From JAAYGD01 sp964609995 (GTDB lineage: Bacteria > Bacillota_I > Bacilli_A > RF39 > UBA660), in the NCBI GenBank assembly GCA_964609995.1, contig CAZSTI010000009.1, positions 1 through 29,758 of the forward strand: a DNA stretch of 29,758 nucleotides, given 5' to 3'. The notes beneath the pieces are model-generated. The model was not told the origin of the DNA. It saw only the letters and a program-made list of their open reading frames with translations, and ran no database searches. The position numbers and the translations under genes were made by a program. Within the stretch, counting starts at the first letter, position 1, and each line of letters begins with the position of its first letter. This document shows positions 7,058-14,691 of this stretch, piece by piece.

Positions 7058-7605
7058 TAAATTTTTTCTATTGTTCCTTCTCTTATATTTAAACAGTGCA
7101 ATGAAGCGTGTGTAACTCCAAACTTTTTTTTATCCATATCTAGTGGAACATTATTTAAAATATAATAAAACATATTAATTACTCCTCTATGAGTTATTAG
7201 TAATACGTTATCATAATCTTTAACTATATCAATTAATTTATATATTCTGTTATATAAATCTCTTAGACTTTCCCCATTAGGATATCTTTTTTCAACATCT
7301 TCACTTTTTATATATTCTTTATATTTAATATCAGCAATTTTTCTTTCTATTCCATTTGCATCACCCTTATTTTGTTCTCTTAATAAAGATGTGTACTCAA
7401 TAGGAACATTAATATATAAATTCACAATATTAGATGTTGTTATTGCTCTTTTTATATCACTTGAATAAATCTTATTAATACCTAAATCTTTTATTAATAT
7501 TGCTGCTTTATTAACTTGATCAATACCTTCATTAGTTAAATCAACATTACTCCATCCACCCACATAATTTTCATCATCTAAACCATGTCTCAATAAATAA
7601 ATCAT
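7054..7605 (-). CDS. Histidine phosphatase superfamily protein (phosphoglycerate mutase-like)
   Basis: A 183-residue branch-1 histidine phosphatase. The catalytic LRHG motif has His7 with Arg6. Arg53 lies in SSDIKRAITTS, Glu77 in LLREQNKGDANG, and the second catalytic His139 in LLITHRGV. Together these make a complete phospho-pocket. The length fits small phosphatases such as CobC-like or broad-specificity phosphoglycerate mutase-like enzymes, but the substrate cannot be told. A GGAGAG ribosome site precedes the ATG. The stop codon overlaps that of yvcK by 4 nt, leaving no room for a terminator between the two. Confidence 0.9.
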   Translation of the reverse strand: MIYLLRHGLDDENYVGGWSNVDLTNEGIDQVNKAAILIKDLGINKIYSSDIKRAITTSNIVNLYINVPIEYTSLLREQNKGDANGIERKIADIKYKEYIKSEDVEKRYPNGESLRDLYNRIYKLIDIVKDYDNVLLITHRGVINMFYYILNNVPLDMDKKKFGVTHASLHCLNIREGTIEKIY

Positions 7606-7701
7606 AAGTCTCTCCTAATTAATATATTTTATTTGTATATACGTTTTTCTTAGCATTTTTTTATTAATCTTAATAATAATTTTATCATAATAATATAATT
7701 C

Positions 7702-7734
7702 AATAAAAAAACTATAATATTTCTATTATAGTTT
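7702..7734 (-). terminator. Terminator of the repeat-bearing lipoprotein gene
   Basis: An 11-bp AT-rich stem AAACTATAATA/TATTATAGTTT (7709-7719 with 7724-7734) with a 4-nt loop is followed by TTTTTTTATT on the minus strand, nine bases past the corrected stop codon at 7743-7745. Confidence 0.85.
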
Positions 7735-7742
7735 GCTTTGTA

Positions 7743-8964
7743 TTATAGAACTTCGTTATTATTATTATTTACCTCTTGAACTGGTGCTGGTTCTACATTC
7801 ATTGTAGGCATTACTGGTTCTTGAACTGGTGTTGGTTCTACANNNNNNNNNNNNNNNNNNNNNNNNNNNNNNNNNNNNNNNNNNNNNNNNNNNNNNNNNN
7901 NNNNNNNNNNNNNNNNNNNNNNNNNNNNNNNNNNNNNNNNNNTGAACTGGTGTTGGTTCTACATTCATTGTAGGCATTACTGGTTCTTGAACTGGTGCTG
8001 GTTCTAAATTCATCGTAGGCATTACTGGTTCTTGAACTGGTGTTGGTTCTACATTCATCGTAGGCATTACTGGTTCTTGAACTGGTGTTGGTTCTACATT
8101 CATTGTAGGCATTACTGGTTCTTGAGACATCCCCATTTGTGGTTCAACATTATTCATAGTTGGCTCAACATTAATTTTTTTATTACCTCTTGATTTGGCA
8201 ATTACAATTATTAATACTAATGCTACTGCAAATATTCCTACTCCAACAAATAATATGTTATTATCTATTCCGCTTATTAATTGACTATCTAATGAGAATG
8301 TAAAATTTACTTCATTCTTTTTCATTCCAAGAGTCCAAGTCAATGTTTTTCCATCTTCAGAAACAGATGTAGCATTATTTGTAATAGATGCTTGTGGTAA
8401 TGTAAGTACATACTTCATATCCATCATTGATGACATATCAGGCATACCTTCTGCTGTTTCTCCTTCCATATCTGACATATCAAATACGAAATTAGCAACA
8501 TATTTTCCACCATCTTTTGTAAATAATTGATTATCTTTTATATTTTGTTGTTCCTCCATCAATTTTGTAAAATCAAATGCTATTGGATTTTCTGAAGTAA
8601 TATCATCTATATTAGGATAAGTTTTTGATATTTTTACTCCATTGTAAGTTTTTTCTTCAATCTTTTCTGAGTAAGCTTCTACTTTAAATCCTTTTTCTTC
8701 TAAATACTTAAATTCTTCAGGATCTACTGCTTGCATTTCCATACTTGAATCTTCTTCAACAGGAAGTTCTTCTAACCCTTCTTCAGTTCCTTCAGTAGTT
8801 TCTTCTTGATTCATTGATTCAGCCAAACTAGTATCCATCATATAAATGATGCCAAGATCAACTGATTTATCTTTTCCTATATTCATGTCTATTCTATATT
8901 TAACACACCCTGACAAAACCATAACTGCAACCACTAATAAAGCTGCTTTTAATATTTTTTTCAT
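7743..8964 (-). CDS. LppM-like lipoprotein with membrane anchor and 15-residue Pro-rich repeats (interrupted by a gap)
   Basis: The signal peptide ends in the lipobox LSGC (Cys20). An extracellular region (about 21-235) has a beta-rich LppM-like look, with the acidic stretch EETTEGTEEGLEELPVEED. A transmembrane segment (237-256) and basic KSRGNKK follow, so the tail should be cytoplasmic. The tail consists of 45-bp repeats encoding VEPTPVQEPVMPTMN (about 1.5 copies before and 4 after the gap in plus-strand order). The 100 N at 7843-7942 shift the frame artificially. In the repeat frame the protein ends PVQEVNNNNNEVL with TAA at 7745-7743. The true copy number is unknown. It has its own promoter and terminator. 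The LppM resemblance is tentative. Confidence 0.8.
7776..8121 (-). repeat. 45-bp tandem repeat array encoding 15-residue units, containing assembly gap 1
   Basis: The unit on the plus strand starts ttgaactggtgttgg and ends ggcattactggttc. Visible copies start at 7776, 7821 (cut by N after 22 bases), about 7942, 7987, 8032 and 8077. Copies differ by single bases (Thr/Ala, Val/Leu codons). Phase demands a gap of 24+45k bases, so the 100 N are a placeholder. Confidence 0.92.
7843..7942. other. Assembly gap 1 (100 N)
   Basis: Exactly 100 unknown bases inside the 45-bp repeat array. The size is not compatible with the repeat phase or with the reading frame, so it is a scaffold placeholder of unknown true length. 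Confidence 0.98.
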
Positions 8965-8988
8965 TTATTTTTACTCCTTCTATTATAA

Positions 8989-9017
8989 ATATTAACACAA
9001 CTAAAAAACAAAATCAA
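8989..9017 (-). promoter_or_regulatory. Promoter of the repeat-bearing lipoprotein gene
   Basis: The -35 TTGATT (9017-9012), a 17-nt spacer and the extended -10 TGTTAATAT (hexamer 8994-8989), followed by an AGAAGGAG ribosome site and the ATG at 8964. Confidence 0.7.
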
Positions 9018-9054
9018 CCAATTCACTTTATTATCTATTATTATGTAAATATTT

Positions 9055-9083
9055 TACATAAAAAGATGAATTTCTTCATCTTT
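9055..9083 (-). terminator. Terminator of the coiled-coil protein gene
   Basis: A 9-bp stem AAAGATGAA/TTCATCTTT (9062-9070 with 9075-9083) with a 4-nt loop and TTTTTATGT after it on the minus strand, two bases beyond the stop codon at 9088-9086. Confidence 0.8.
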
Positions 9084-9085
9084 AG

Positions 9086-11114
9086 TTATCTTATTCTACC
9101 CATATTTTGATCTTCATCTGGTGTTATATCATCAGTATTTGAATTTAATATCATTTCTCTTAAATGTTCCCTAATTTCTTCAATAGACATACTTCTTATT
9201 AAATCCTTATCTAAACTTGATTTTGGAACATATATTTTAGTATCATCAACTTCTTTATCATGAGCAGTTTCTTCCAAATGAACTGATGATAATATTTCTT
9301 TAGCTTTATCTTCTNNNNNNNNNNNNNNNNNNNNNNNNNNNNNNNNNNNNNNNNNNNNNNNNNNNNNNNNNNNNNNNNNNNNNNNNNNNNNNNNNNNNNN
9401 NNNNNNNNNNNNNNGCTTTATCTTCTTCTATTGGTATCGGAGTTAATTTGTCTTCGGGTTCATCATTTTTTTGACCAGTACTATATTTATTTAAAATATT
9501 TTCTGTAGCTTCGTCTGGAATAAAAGGCGTTTTTTCTGGTTTCCAGTTATCAGCATTTGCTTTTGCTTCTTTTTCTATTCTTTTTATGTATTCAGAAGAA
9601 AACACATGATTAAAAGCAGAAAGCATAGTATTATAAACAACTTGAGAATTCATATAAGAAATTTTTATTAAAGGTTCTTTTATATTTTCTCCTGCTAGTT
9701 TATAAATTTCCTCAGTAAATGTTCTTATTTTTTCTTCAATTACATTTTTTCTTAATTGTTTTTTTTCTACTTCTTTATCAATATTACTAACTAAATTACC
9801 TAAAGCTTTTTCAGTAGTTAATATATAATCAGGAAAATCATTTAATAATTTATTAATAGAATTTTCAGTTTCAAAAGTTTTATCACTAATAGTATTAGTA
9901 GTTAAATTAACAAATTGATTTCCATACCATGAAATAATACTACTATATATTTGTTGTTTTGCTTCATTAGCTTTTTCTTCATACTCGGCTGCTTCATCAA
10001 TGTTTTTTCTAAAAAATCTTTTAATTCCTTTTATACTATCTCTTCTAATTTCATCATTATATATGTATTCATTTAGCAATGAATTAGGAAATTTATCTTC
10101 ATGTAATTTTAAAAACTCAAAATCAATTCCTTCTTGATTTCTATAATTTGGTGTTAATTTATATAATTTTTCTTTTGTTAATTCTTTAGAAACCATATTT
10201 TTGTTTTCATAAAATTTTTCAGCAGCTTTTTCTATGGTTTCTTTAAACAATTCAACGTTTTCAACTTTTAACAATCCATCACGGTTTAAAAAATTACGAA
10301 TATTTAAAGATGATCTTATTCCATAGGGATTGTTTTCATCTATCAAAAATATAATTGAATTATCATTAATTTTTGAAAACAAATCACTGTTGTCTTCAAA
10401 TAATTGTATTACTTTTTCAACTTTATCTGGATCCGTTAATAATGCTCCAAATAATTTATATAATGGACTAACACCATATTTTTCTAAATTACCCAAAACT
10501 GATTCTATATTATTTCTTGTTTCAATTTCAGATAATTTATCAGCTTTTATATCTTTGTTACTTTTGTTTAGTATTTCTTGTTTATCACGGTTCAATATCT
10601 CTAAATTGTTATCAATAGTTTTTATTATCCCAAATAAATTTTTATTATCTAGTTTAGAAAGTTCAGATATTATATAAGAGCTTCTCTTTAAAGAGTTTTC
10701 TTTTTCTTCGGTAGTCATTGAAAGATAATTTTTACCAAGGCTATCAAATTCTTCTTTTAAACTAATATATCTCTTCTCGGCTTCTTCTTTTTTTCTGTTT
10801 TCTTCCTTAATTTTTATATTATAACTATTTATTTTAGCGTCTCTATAATCTTCAATCTCTAAATCAGTCATTTGTTTAATTCTAAAATAAGAATAATAAT
10901 CAACAAGGCCTTCTATTGTAGATTTTTTTGCTCTCAAAATATCCATTTGAAAAACAACTCTATCTAAATCTTTTGTATTATAGAAGTTTCTTGCATGATT
11001 TTCTGTTAAAAAAACCCTTCTTGAATTTAGTTCTGCAAGGCCTCTTTCAATTTCTCCCAATTCATCAGCAACTATTTTTACAAATTCTTCTTTATAATTA
11101 TTGTTTTCATTCAT
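9086..11114 (-). CDS. Large coiled-coil protein of unknown function (interrupted by a gap)
   Basis: One gene split by gap 2. The N-terminal part (about 600 residues) is charged and Glu/Lys/Asn rich, with long heptad-like helices (for example IKIKEENRKKEEAEKRYISLKEEF cut here at KEEAEKRYISLKEEF) and no signal peptide or membrane segment, so it is probably cytoplasmic. The sequence enters the gap as PIPIEEDKA and resumes in the correct frame as EDKAKEILSSVHLEE, ending DEDQNMGRIR with TAA. Both flanks read gctttatcttct, so the gap probably hides Glu/Lys-rich repeats. The start is placed at ATG 11114, six bases after GAGG, in place of an ATG seven codons upstream that precedes that site. I do not recognise a family. 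Confidence 0.7.
9315..9414. other. Assembly gap 2 (100 N)
   Basis: Exactly 100 N, flanked on both sides by the same 12 bases, gctttatcttct. This is typical of an assembly break in a repeat. Its true length is unknown, and 100 is not a multiple of three, so the frame across it is artificial. Confidence 0.98.
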
Positions 11115-11241
11115 TTCCCACCTCAGAAATTGCATTCATTAACTCTTCTAATTCTTCTAACGATAATTGAGAAAAAGCTTTTTCTAATTCTTCTTTTGAC
11201 ATGGACAATATTGACTTTTCTTTTATAATATTTTCTTCCAT
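11107..11241 (-). CDS. Small acidic protein, translationally coupled to the coiled-coil gene
   Basis: A 44-residue ORF with an AGAAAGGTG ribosome site. It is very rich in Glu and Leu (SMSKEELEKAFSQLSLEEL, then EELMNAISEVGNE). Its last codons contain the ribosome site GAGGTGG of the next gene, and the two overlap by 8 bases, a classic coupled start. Its SMSKEELEKAF stretch resembles SMSIEEIREHLREM in the C-terminal part of the downstream protein. The function is unknown. The ORF is short, but its ribosome site and tight overlap support it as a real gene. Confidence 0.65.
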   Translation of the reverse strand: MEENIIKEKSILSMSKEELEKAFSQLSLEELEELMNAISEVGNE

Positions 11242-11289
11242 AATACACCTTTCTATATATCCTATTTATTATATACATTATAACATATT

Positions 11290-11320
11290 TCAAAAAAAAA
11301 TAGAAACAATTTGTTTCTAT
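11290..11320 (-). terminator. Terminator of the lipoprotein gene at 11317-12036
   Basis: A 9-bp stem ATAGAAACA/TGTTTCTAT (11300-11320) with a 3-nt loop and a run of nine T on the minus strand. The stop codon lies inside the stem. Confidence 0.9.
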
Positions 11321-12036
11321 TCATTTGAATTTGATTTGAACTCTCCATTATCGTATTCTGACCAGTCAGAACCACCCTTTGTCCATTCTGTATTAACTAA
11401 GTTTTTGTTTTTAAATATTGAAGTCGGTTCCTTTGTAACATTTTCAAAAAAGCCTACCGCAATATACTCGTCTCTAAAAATTGAACGAAATGAAGTTGAA
11501 TTTCCATAATCATTATCTACCAAATATTGTTGAGCACCATAACCATCCTCTAATTTTACATACTCACTAATTATTATTAATTTATCATTTTCATAAAATT
11601 TTGTTTGAACTGAATCTGTATTTCTATCATATATTGAAACAAATTTATTTGTTTTTTCTTGAGCACTATAAGTAATAGTACATTCATTATCATTACTTGT
11701 ATATTTTAAATTATTATACATAGTATAAAAAATAGCAGCTTCACTTTCTTTAACTCCGCACATTGATATTGGAGTCATAATAACGTCCATTGATGCAAAA
11801 CCTAATAAGGTTAATGGTGCAGTATAATTATTATCTGGAATTGAATCAGATAATTTTTCATACATTTGGCTCTTTAATTCTACATATTTTGAATAAGACT
11901 CTGCAATAGTAGATACTTTTGTATTATCATTTATGTTATTTGAATTATCGTTTGTTTCTTCTTTTTCTGTATTACCACAGCCAACAAGTATTATGCATAA
12001 TAATAATGTTAGAACTATTTTTAAATATTTTTTCAT
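11317..12036 (-). CDS. Lipoprotein of unknown function
   Basis: A 239-residue protein with signal peptide MKKYLKIVLTLLLCIILVGC and lipobox LVGC (Cys20), so it is anchored to the outer face of the membrane. An Asn/Glu/Asp/Thr-rich linker (about 22-45) precedes a globular region with a possible disulfide pair (Cys in MCGVK and in NECTITYS). No catalytic motif is recognised. The gene stands alone, with a sigma-A promoter, an AGGAGG ribosome site and a strong terminator of its own, and lies divergent from pyrG. Confidence 0.85.
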   Translation of the reverse strand: MKKYLKIVLTLLLCIILVGCGNTEKEETNDNSNNINDNTKVSTIAESYSKYVELKSQMYEKLSDSIPDNNYTAPLTLLGFASMDVIMTPISMCGVKESEAAIFYTMYNNLKYTSNDNECTITYSAQEKTNKFVSIYDRNTDSVQTKFYENDKLIIISEYVKLEDGYGAQQYLVDNDYGNSTSFRSIFRDEYIAVGFFENVTKEPTSIFKNKNLVNTEWTKGGSDWSEYDNGEFKSNSNE

Positions 12037-12054
12037 TAGATTCCTCCTATTTTT

Positions 12055-12082
12055 ATTATAGAACTATTATAAGGATTGTCAA
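12055..12082 (-). promoter_or_regulatory. Promoter of the lipoprotein gene at 11317-12036
   Basis: A consensus TTGACA (12082-12077), a 16-nt spacer and TATAAT (12060-12055) on the minus strand. Confidence 0.75.
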
Positions 12083-12118
12083 TAATATATAAAATTATTT
12101 ATAATTATTAATAATTAG

Positions 12119-12127
12119 TGTTATAAT
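12119..12127 (+). promoter_or_regulatory. Extended -10 promoter of pyrG
   Basis: TGTTATAAT with the hexamer at 12122-12127. The predicted start is near 12133-12136 in AAAGAGCC. No convincing -35 lies 17 nt upstream; the TG element may compensate. Confidence 0.6.
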
Positions 12128-12139
12128 TATAAAGAGCCT

Positions 12140-12175
12140 AATCACTCTCGAAATTAATTTAGAGGTGATTTTTTT
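12140..12175 (+). promoter_or_regulatory. Attenuator-like hairpin in the pyrG leader
   Basis: AATCACTCT (12140-12148) pairs with AGAGGTGATT (12161-12170) with a single bulged G. A run of seven T (12169-12175) follows and ends exactly at the ATG. The hairpin has the shape of an intrinsic terminator and also sequesters the GAGGTGA ribosome site. Bacillus pyrG is controlled by a leader attenuator that responds to CTP through G-addition at a GGGC start; here the start region lacks GGG. Confidence 0.6.
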
Positions 12176-13783
12176 ATGACAAAATATGTTTTTGTAACTG
12201 GTGGTGTTGTATCGGGATTGGGTAAAGGTATTACTGCATCTTCTATTGCGCTTTTATTAAAGTCTAGAGGATATAAAGTATTTATGCAGAAATTTGATCC
12301 ATATTTTAACGTAGATCCTGGCACAATGAATCCTATGCAACATGGAGAAGTTTATGTAACCTATGATGGGTGTGAAACAGACTTAGATTTAGGTCATTAT
12401 GAAAGATTTATTGATGAAGAATTAAATTATAGTTCTAATATAACAAGTGGAAAAATATATTCTCAAGTAATCGAAAAAGAAAGACATGGGGATTATTTGG
12501 GTTCTACAGTACAAATGGTACCACATATCACTAATGAAATAAAAAACAAAATATTTGAAGCTGGTCTATCAAGTAAAGCCGATATTGTAATAACTGAAAT
12601 AGGAGGTACTGTAGGAGATATAGAGTCTCAACCTTTTATTGAAACAATAAGACAAATTCAATATGAATTAGGAAAAAGCAATACCTTTTTTATTCATTGT
12701 ACTTTAATACCATATTTATATGGTTCATGGGAATTAAAAACAAAACCTACTCAAAATAGTGTTAAGGATTTAAGAAATTTAGGAATTACTCCTGATGCAT
12801 TGGTTTGTAGAGCTCCTTTTGATACTGGTGACCAAATTAAAACAAAATTATCTTTGTTTTGTTCAATACCCAAAGAAAATATAATAGATTCTTTGGATGT
12901 TAAAAATATATATCAAATTCCAATAGATTATTATGATCAAAAAATAGATGAAACTATTTTAAAACAGTTTGAATTACCTATTAAAAAAGCAAAAATAGAA
13001 TATTGGAAAAATTTAATAAAAACAGTAAATAATTTAAAAGATGAAGTAGAAATAGCGCTTGTTGGTAAATATGTCGATTTACACGATGCATATTTATCTG
13101 TAAATGAAGCTTTAACACATGCTGGATATAATTACAATAAGAAAATAAAAATAAATTGGATAGATTCCGAATCATTAGAAAAAAATAATATTGATTTAAA
13201 AAAATTATTTAAATCATCTAAAGGGATAATAGTTCCTGGTGGTTTTGGTATTAGAGGAATTGAAGGGAAAATAAAAGCTATTACGTATGCTAGAGAAAAT
13301 GATATTCCTTTCCTAGGACTATGTTTAGGGATGCAACTAGCTGTAATTGAATTTGCAAGAAATGTTTGCAATATAGAAGACGCTAATTCAACTGAATTTA
13401 ATGAAAACACAATAAACCCGATAATTGATTTAATGGCAGATCAAAAATCAATAATTAACAAAGGTGGAACTTTAAGATTAGGAAATTATGAATGTACAAT
13501 AAAAAAAGATACCTTGGCTTATAGTATTTATAATAAAAACAAAATATTAGAAAGACATAGACATAGATATGAATTCAATAATAAATATAAAGAAATATTA
13601 GAACAAAAAGGAATGATATTTTCTGGTATTAATGAAAAATCAGATTTAATAGAAATGATTGAGTTAAAAAATCATAAATTCTTTATAGCGTGTCAATTCC
13701 ATCCGGAATTTAAATCAAGACCTTATAAAGCACATCCATTATTTGATTCATTTATTAAAGCTTCAATAAAAAAACAAAAATAA
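12176..13783 (+). CDS. pyrG: CTP synthase (glutamine hydrolysing)
   Basis: Makes CTP from UTP, ATP and glutamine. At 535 residues it is of standard length. The synthetase domain opens with KYVFVTGGVVSGLGKGITAS and includes FDPYFNVDPGTMNPMQHGEV and EIGGTVGDIES. The class I glutamine amidotransferase domain has the oxyanion region PGGFGIRGIEGK, the nucleophile Cys383 in GLCLGMQ and the HPE pair His509/Glu511 in QFHPEFKSRP. All catalytic residues are present. It is monocistronic, with a structured leader suggesting CTP-dependent attenuation, and it ends in a bidirectional terminator shared with the convergent lipoprotein gene. Confidence 0.98.
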   Translation: MTKYVFVTGGVVSGLGKGITASSIALLLKSRGYKVFMQKFDPYFNVDPGTMNPMQHGEVYVTYDGCETDLDLGHYERFIDEELNYSSNITSGKIYSQVIEKERHGDYLGSTVQMVPHITNEIKNKIFEAGLSSKADIVITEIGGTVGDIESQPFIETIRQIQYELGKSNTFFIHCTLIPYLYGSWELKTKPTQNSVKDLRNLGITPDALVCRAPFDTGDQIKTKLSLFCSIPKENIIDSLDVKNIYQIPIDYYDQKIDETILKQFELPIKKAKIEYWKNLIKTVNNLKDEVEIALVGKYVDLHDAYLSVNEALTHAGYNYNKKIKINWIDSESLEKNNIDLKKLFKSSKGIIVPGGFGIRGIEGKIKAITYARENDIPFLGLCLGMQLAVIEFARNVCNIEDANSTEFNENTINPIIDLMADQKSIINKGGTLRLGNYECTIKKDTLAYSIYNKNKILERHRHRYEFNNKYKEILEQKGMIFSGINEKSDLIEMIELKNHKFFIACQFHPEFKSRPYKAHPLFDSFIKASIKKQK

Positions 13784-13799
13784 AATATTTTTGTTTTTT
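13769..13799. terminator. Bidirectional terminator between pyrG and the lipoprotein gene
   Basis: A 14-bp AT-rich stem (13769-13782 with 13786-13799) with a 3-nt loop. The A and T runs serve both strands, and the pyrG stop codon lies within it. Confidence 0.75.
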
Positions 13800-14649
13800 A
13801 TTGTTTAGGAATAGTAATTTTAACTATATCTCCCTCATTACAATTACCATCTTTATCAAAGGATACAACTTTAGGATATCCAACATATTCTATATTTTTA
13901 TTAGTATTAAAATCTTTCACTATTATAGTTCCAGTTTTACTTGCTAGATTATCTTTTTTATAAAAAGGTGTATCCCAATATTGAAATTCTCTATTAATTC
14001 TTCCTACATTAATCATCCCTATTCCACTAGGTTGTGATGGATCATTCCAAAATATAAATGTTTCATAAGAATTTGTTGGTATAAATCCCTCTTCAAATTC
14101 AAACTTTATTACAAAATCAGCATCTTGAAATGTAAGAGATAGTACTCCATCAGGATATTTATCAGTAAAAGGAACGGTTATTTTATCTTTAGATGAATAA
14201 TATGGAATTTCAGGATATGGTTCATCAGTATCATTTTTTATAAACTTAATTTCAGTCTTTTCATTTAAAGGATTTCTTATATACTTATCTTCTTTAGTAG
14301 TAACAAAGACTTCCAAATAACCTGGTTTCTTATTATCTTTACTTTCTAAATAATATTGCAAATCTCTATTATAAGACATTTCAATTTCTACTTCTCCATT
14401 TTCATTTGTTTCAAAGGGACCATAATATCCTCCCTGATTTGCTTCTCCTGGCTCTTCTTTTCTTAACCCAATTGGAGATAAAAACACTAAATATGAGTTT
14501 TGTTTTGCTTCCTTATTGGTAATTTCTGTTTTAATCACTAGTTTTTCGAATTTTTCATCATTACTTACTTTTTCTTTATTTGTTGGAGTAGTATTACCAC
14601 ATCCAGATATAAATAAAGTAATCAATAACAAACTTATTATTTTTTTCAT
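13798..14649 (-). CDS. Lipoprotein of unknown function
   Basis: A 283-residue lipoprotein with signal peptide MKKIISLLLITLFISGC (lipobox FISGC, Cys17) and a polar TPTNKEK linker. The rest looks beta-rich, with Ig-like strands such as ETNENGEVEIEMSY and a Tyr/Pro-rich central part. No enzymatic motif is recognised. The start is placed at 14649, after an AGGAGG ribosome site; an ATG nine codons upstream would put that site inside the gene and is rejected. It is downstream of and convergent with pyrG, and has TGTATAAT just before the ribosome site as a possible promoter. Confidence 0.85.
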   Translation of the reverse strand: MKKIISLLLITLFISGCGNTTPTNKEKVSNDEKFEKLVIKTEITNKEAKQNSYLVFLSPIGLRKEEPGEANQGGYYGPFETNENGEVEIEMSYNRDLQYYLESKDNKKPGYLEVFVTTKEDKYIRNPLNEKTEIKFIKNDTDEPYPEIPYYSSKDKITVPFTDKYPDGVLSLTFQDADFVIKFEFEEGFIPTNSYETFIFWNDPSQPSGIGMINVGRINREFQYWDTPFYKKDNLASKTGTIIVKDFNTNKNIEYVGYPKVVSFDKDGNCNEGDIVKITIPKQ

Positions 14650-14691
14650 ATAATGCCTCCTAATATTATTATACACAATAATTATATTTTT

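Noticed and set aside
7765..7842. Alternative C-terminus CRTNTSSRTSNAYNE of the repeat-bearing lipoprotein
   Set aside because: It is the wrong frame of the same 45-bp repeat, caused by the 100-N placeholder.
7776..8121. CRISPR array
   Set aside because: The repeats are directly adjacent without spacers, and are coding and in frame.
9086..9277. A separate 63-residue gene starting at TTG
   Set aside because: There is no ribosome site, and the frame is open upstream into gap 2 with EDKA sequence matching the other gap edge; it is the end of the large coiled-coil gene.
12134..12140. Bacillus-type G-addition control of pyrG
   Set aside because: The predicted start region AAAGAGCC lacks the GGGC start needed; only the hairpin part is kept as a finding.
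13132..13410. Minus-strand frames inside pyrG
   Set aside because: They are antisense to the catalytic part of a conserved enzyme, with no ribosome site.
14650..14676. Start of the lipoprotein nine codons upstream
   Set aside because: The AGGAGG ribosome site would fall inside the gene and the signal peptide would be buried.
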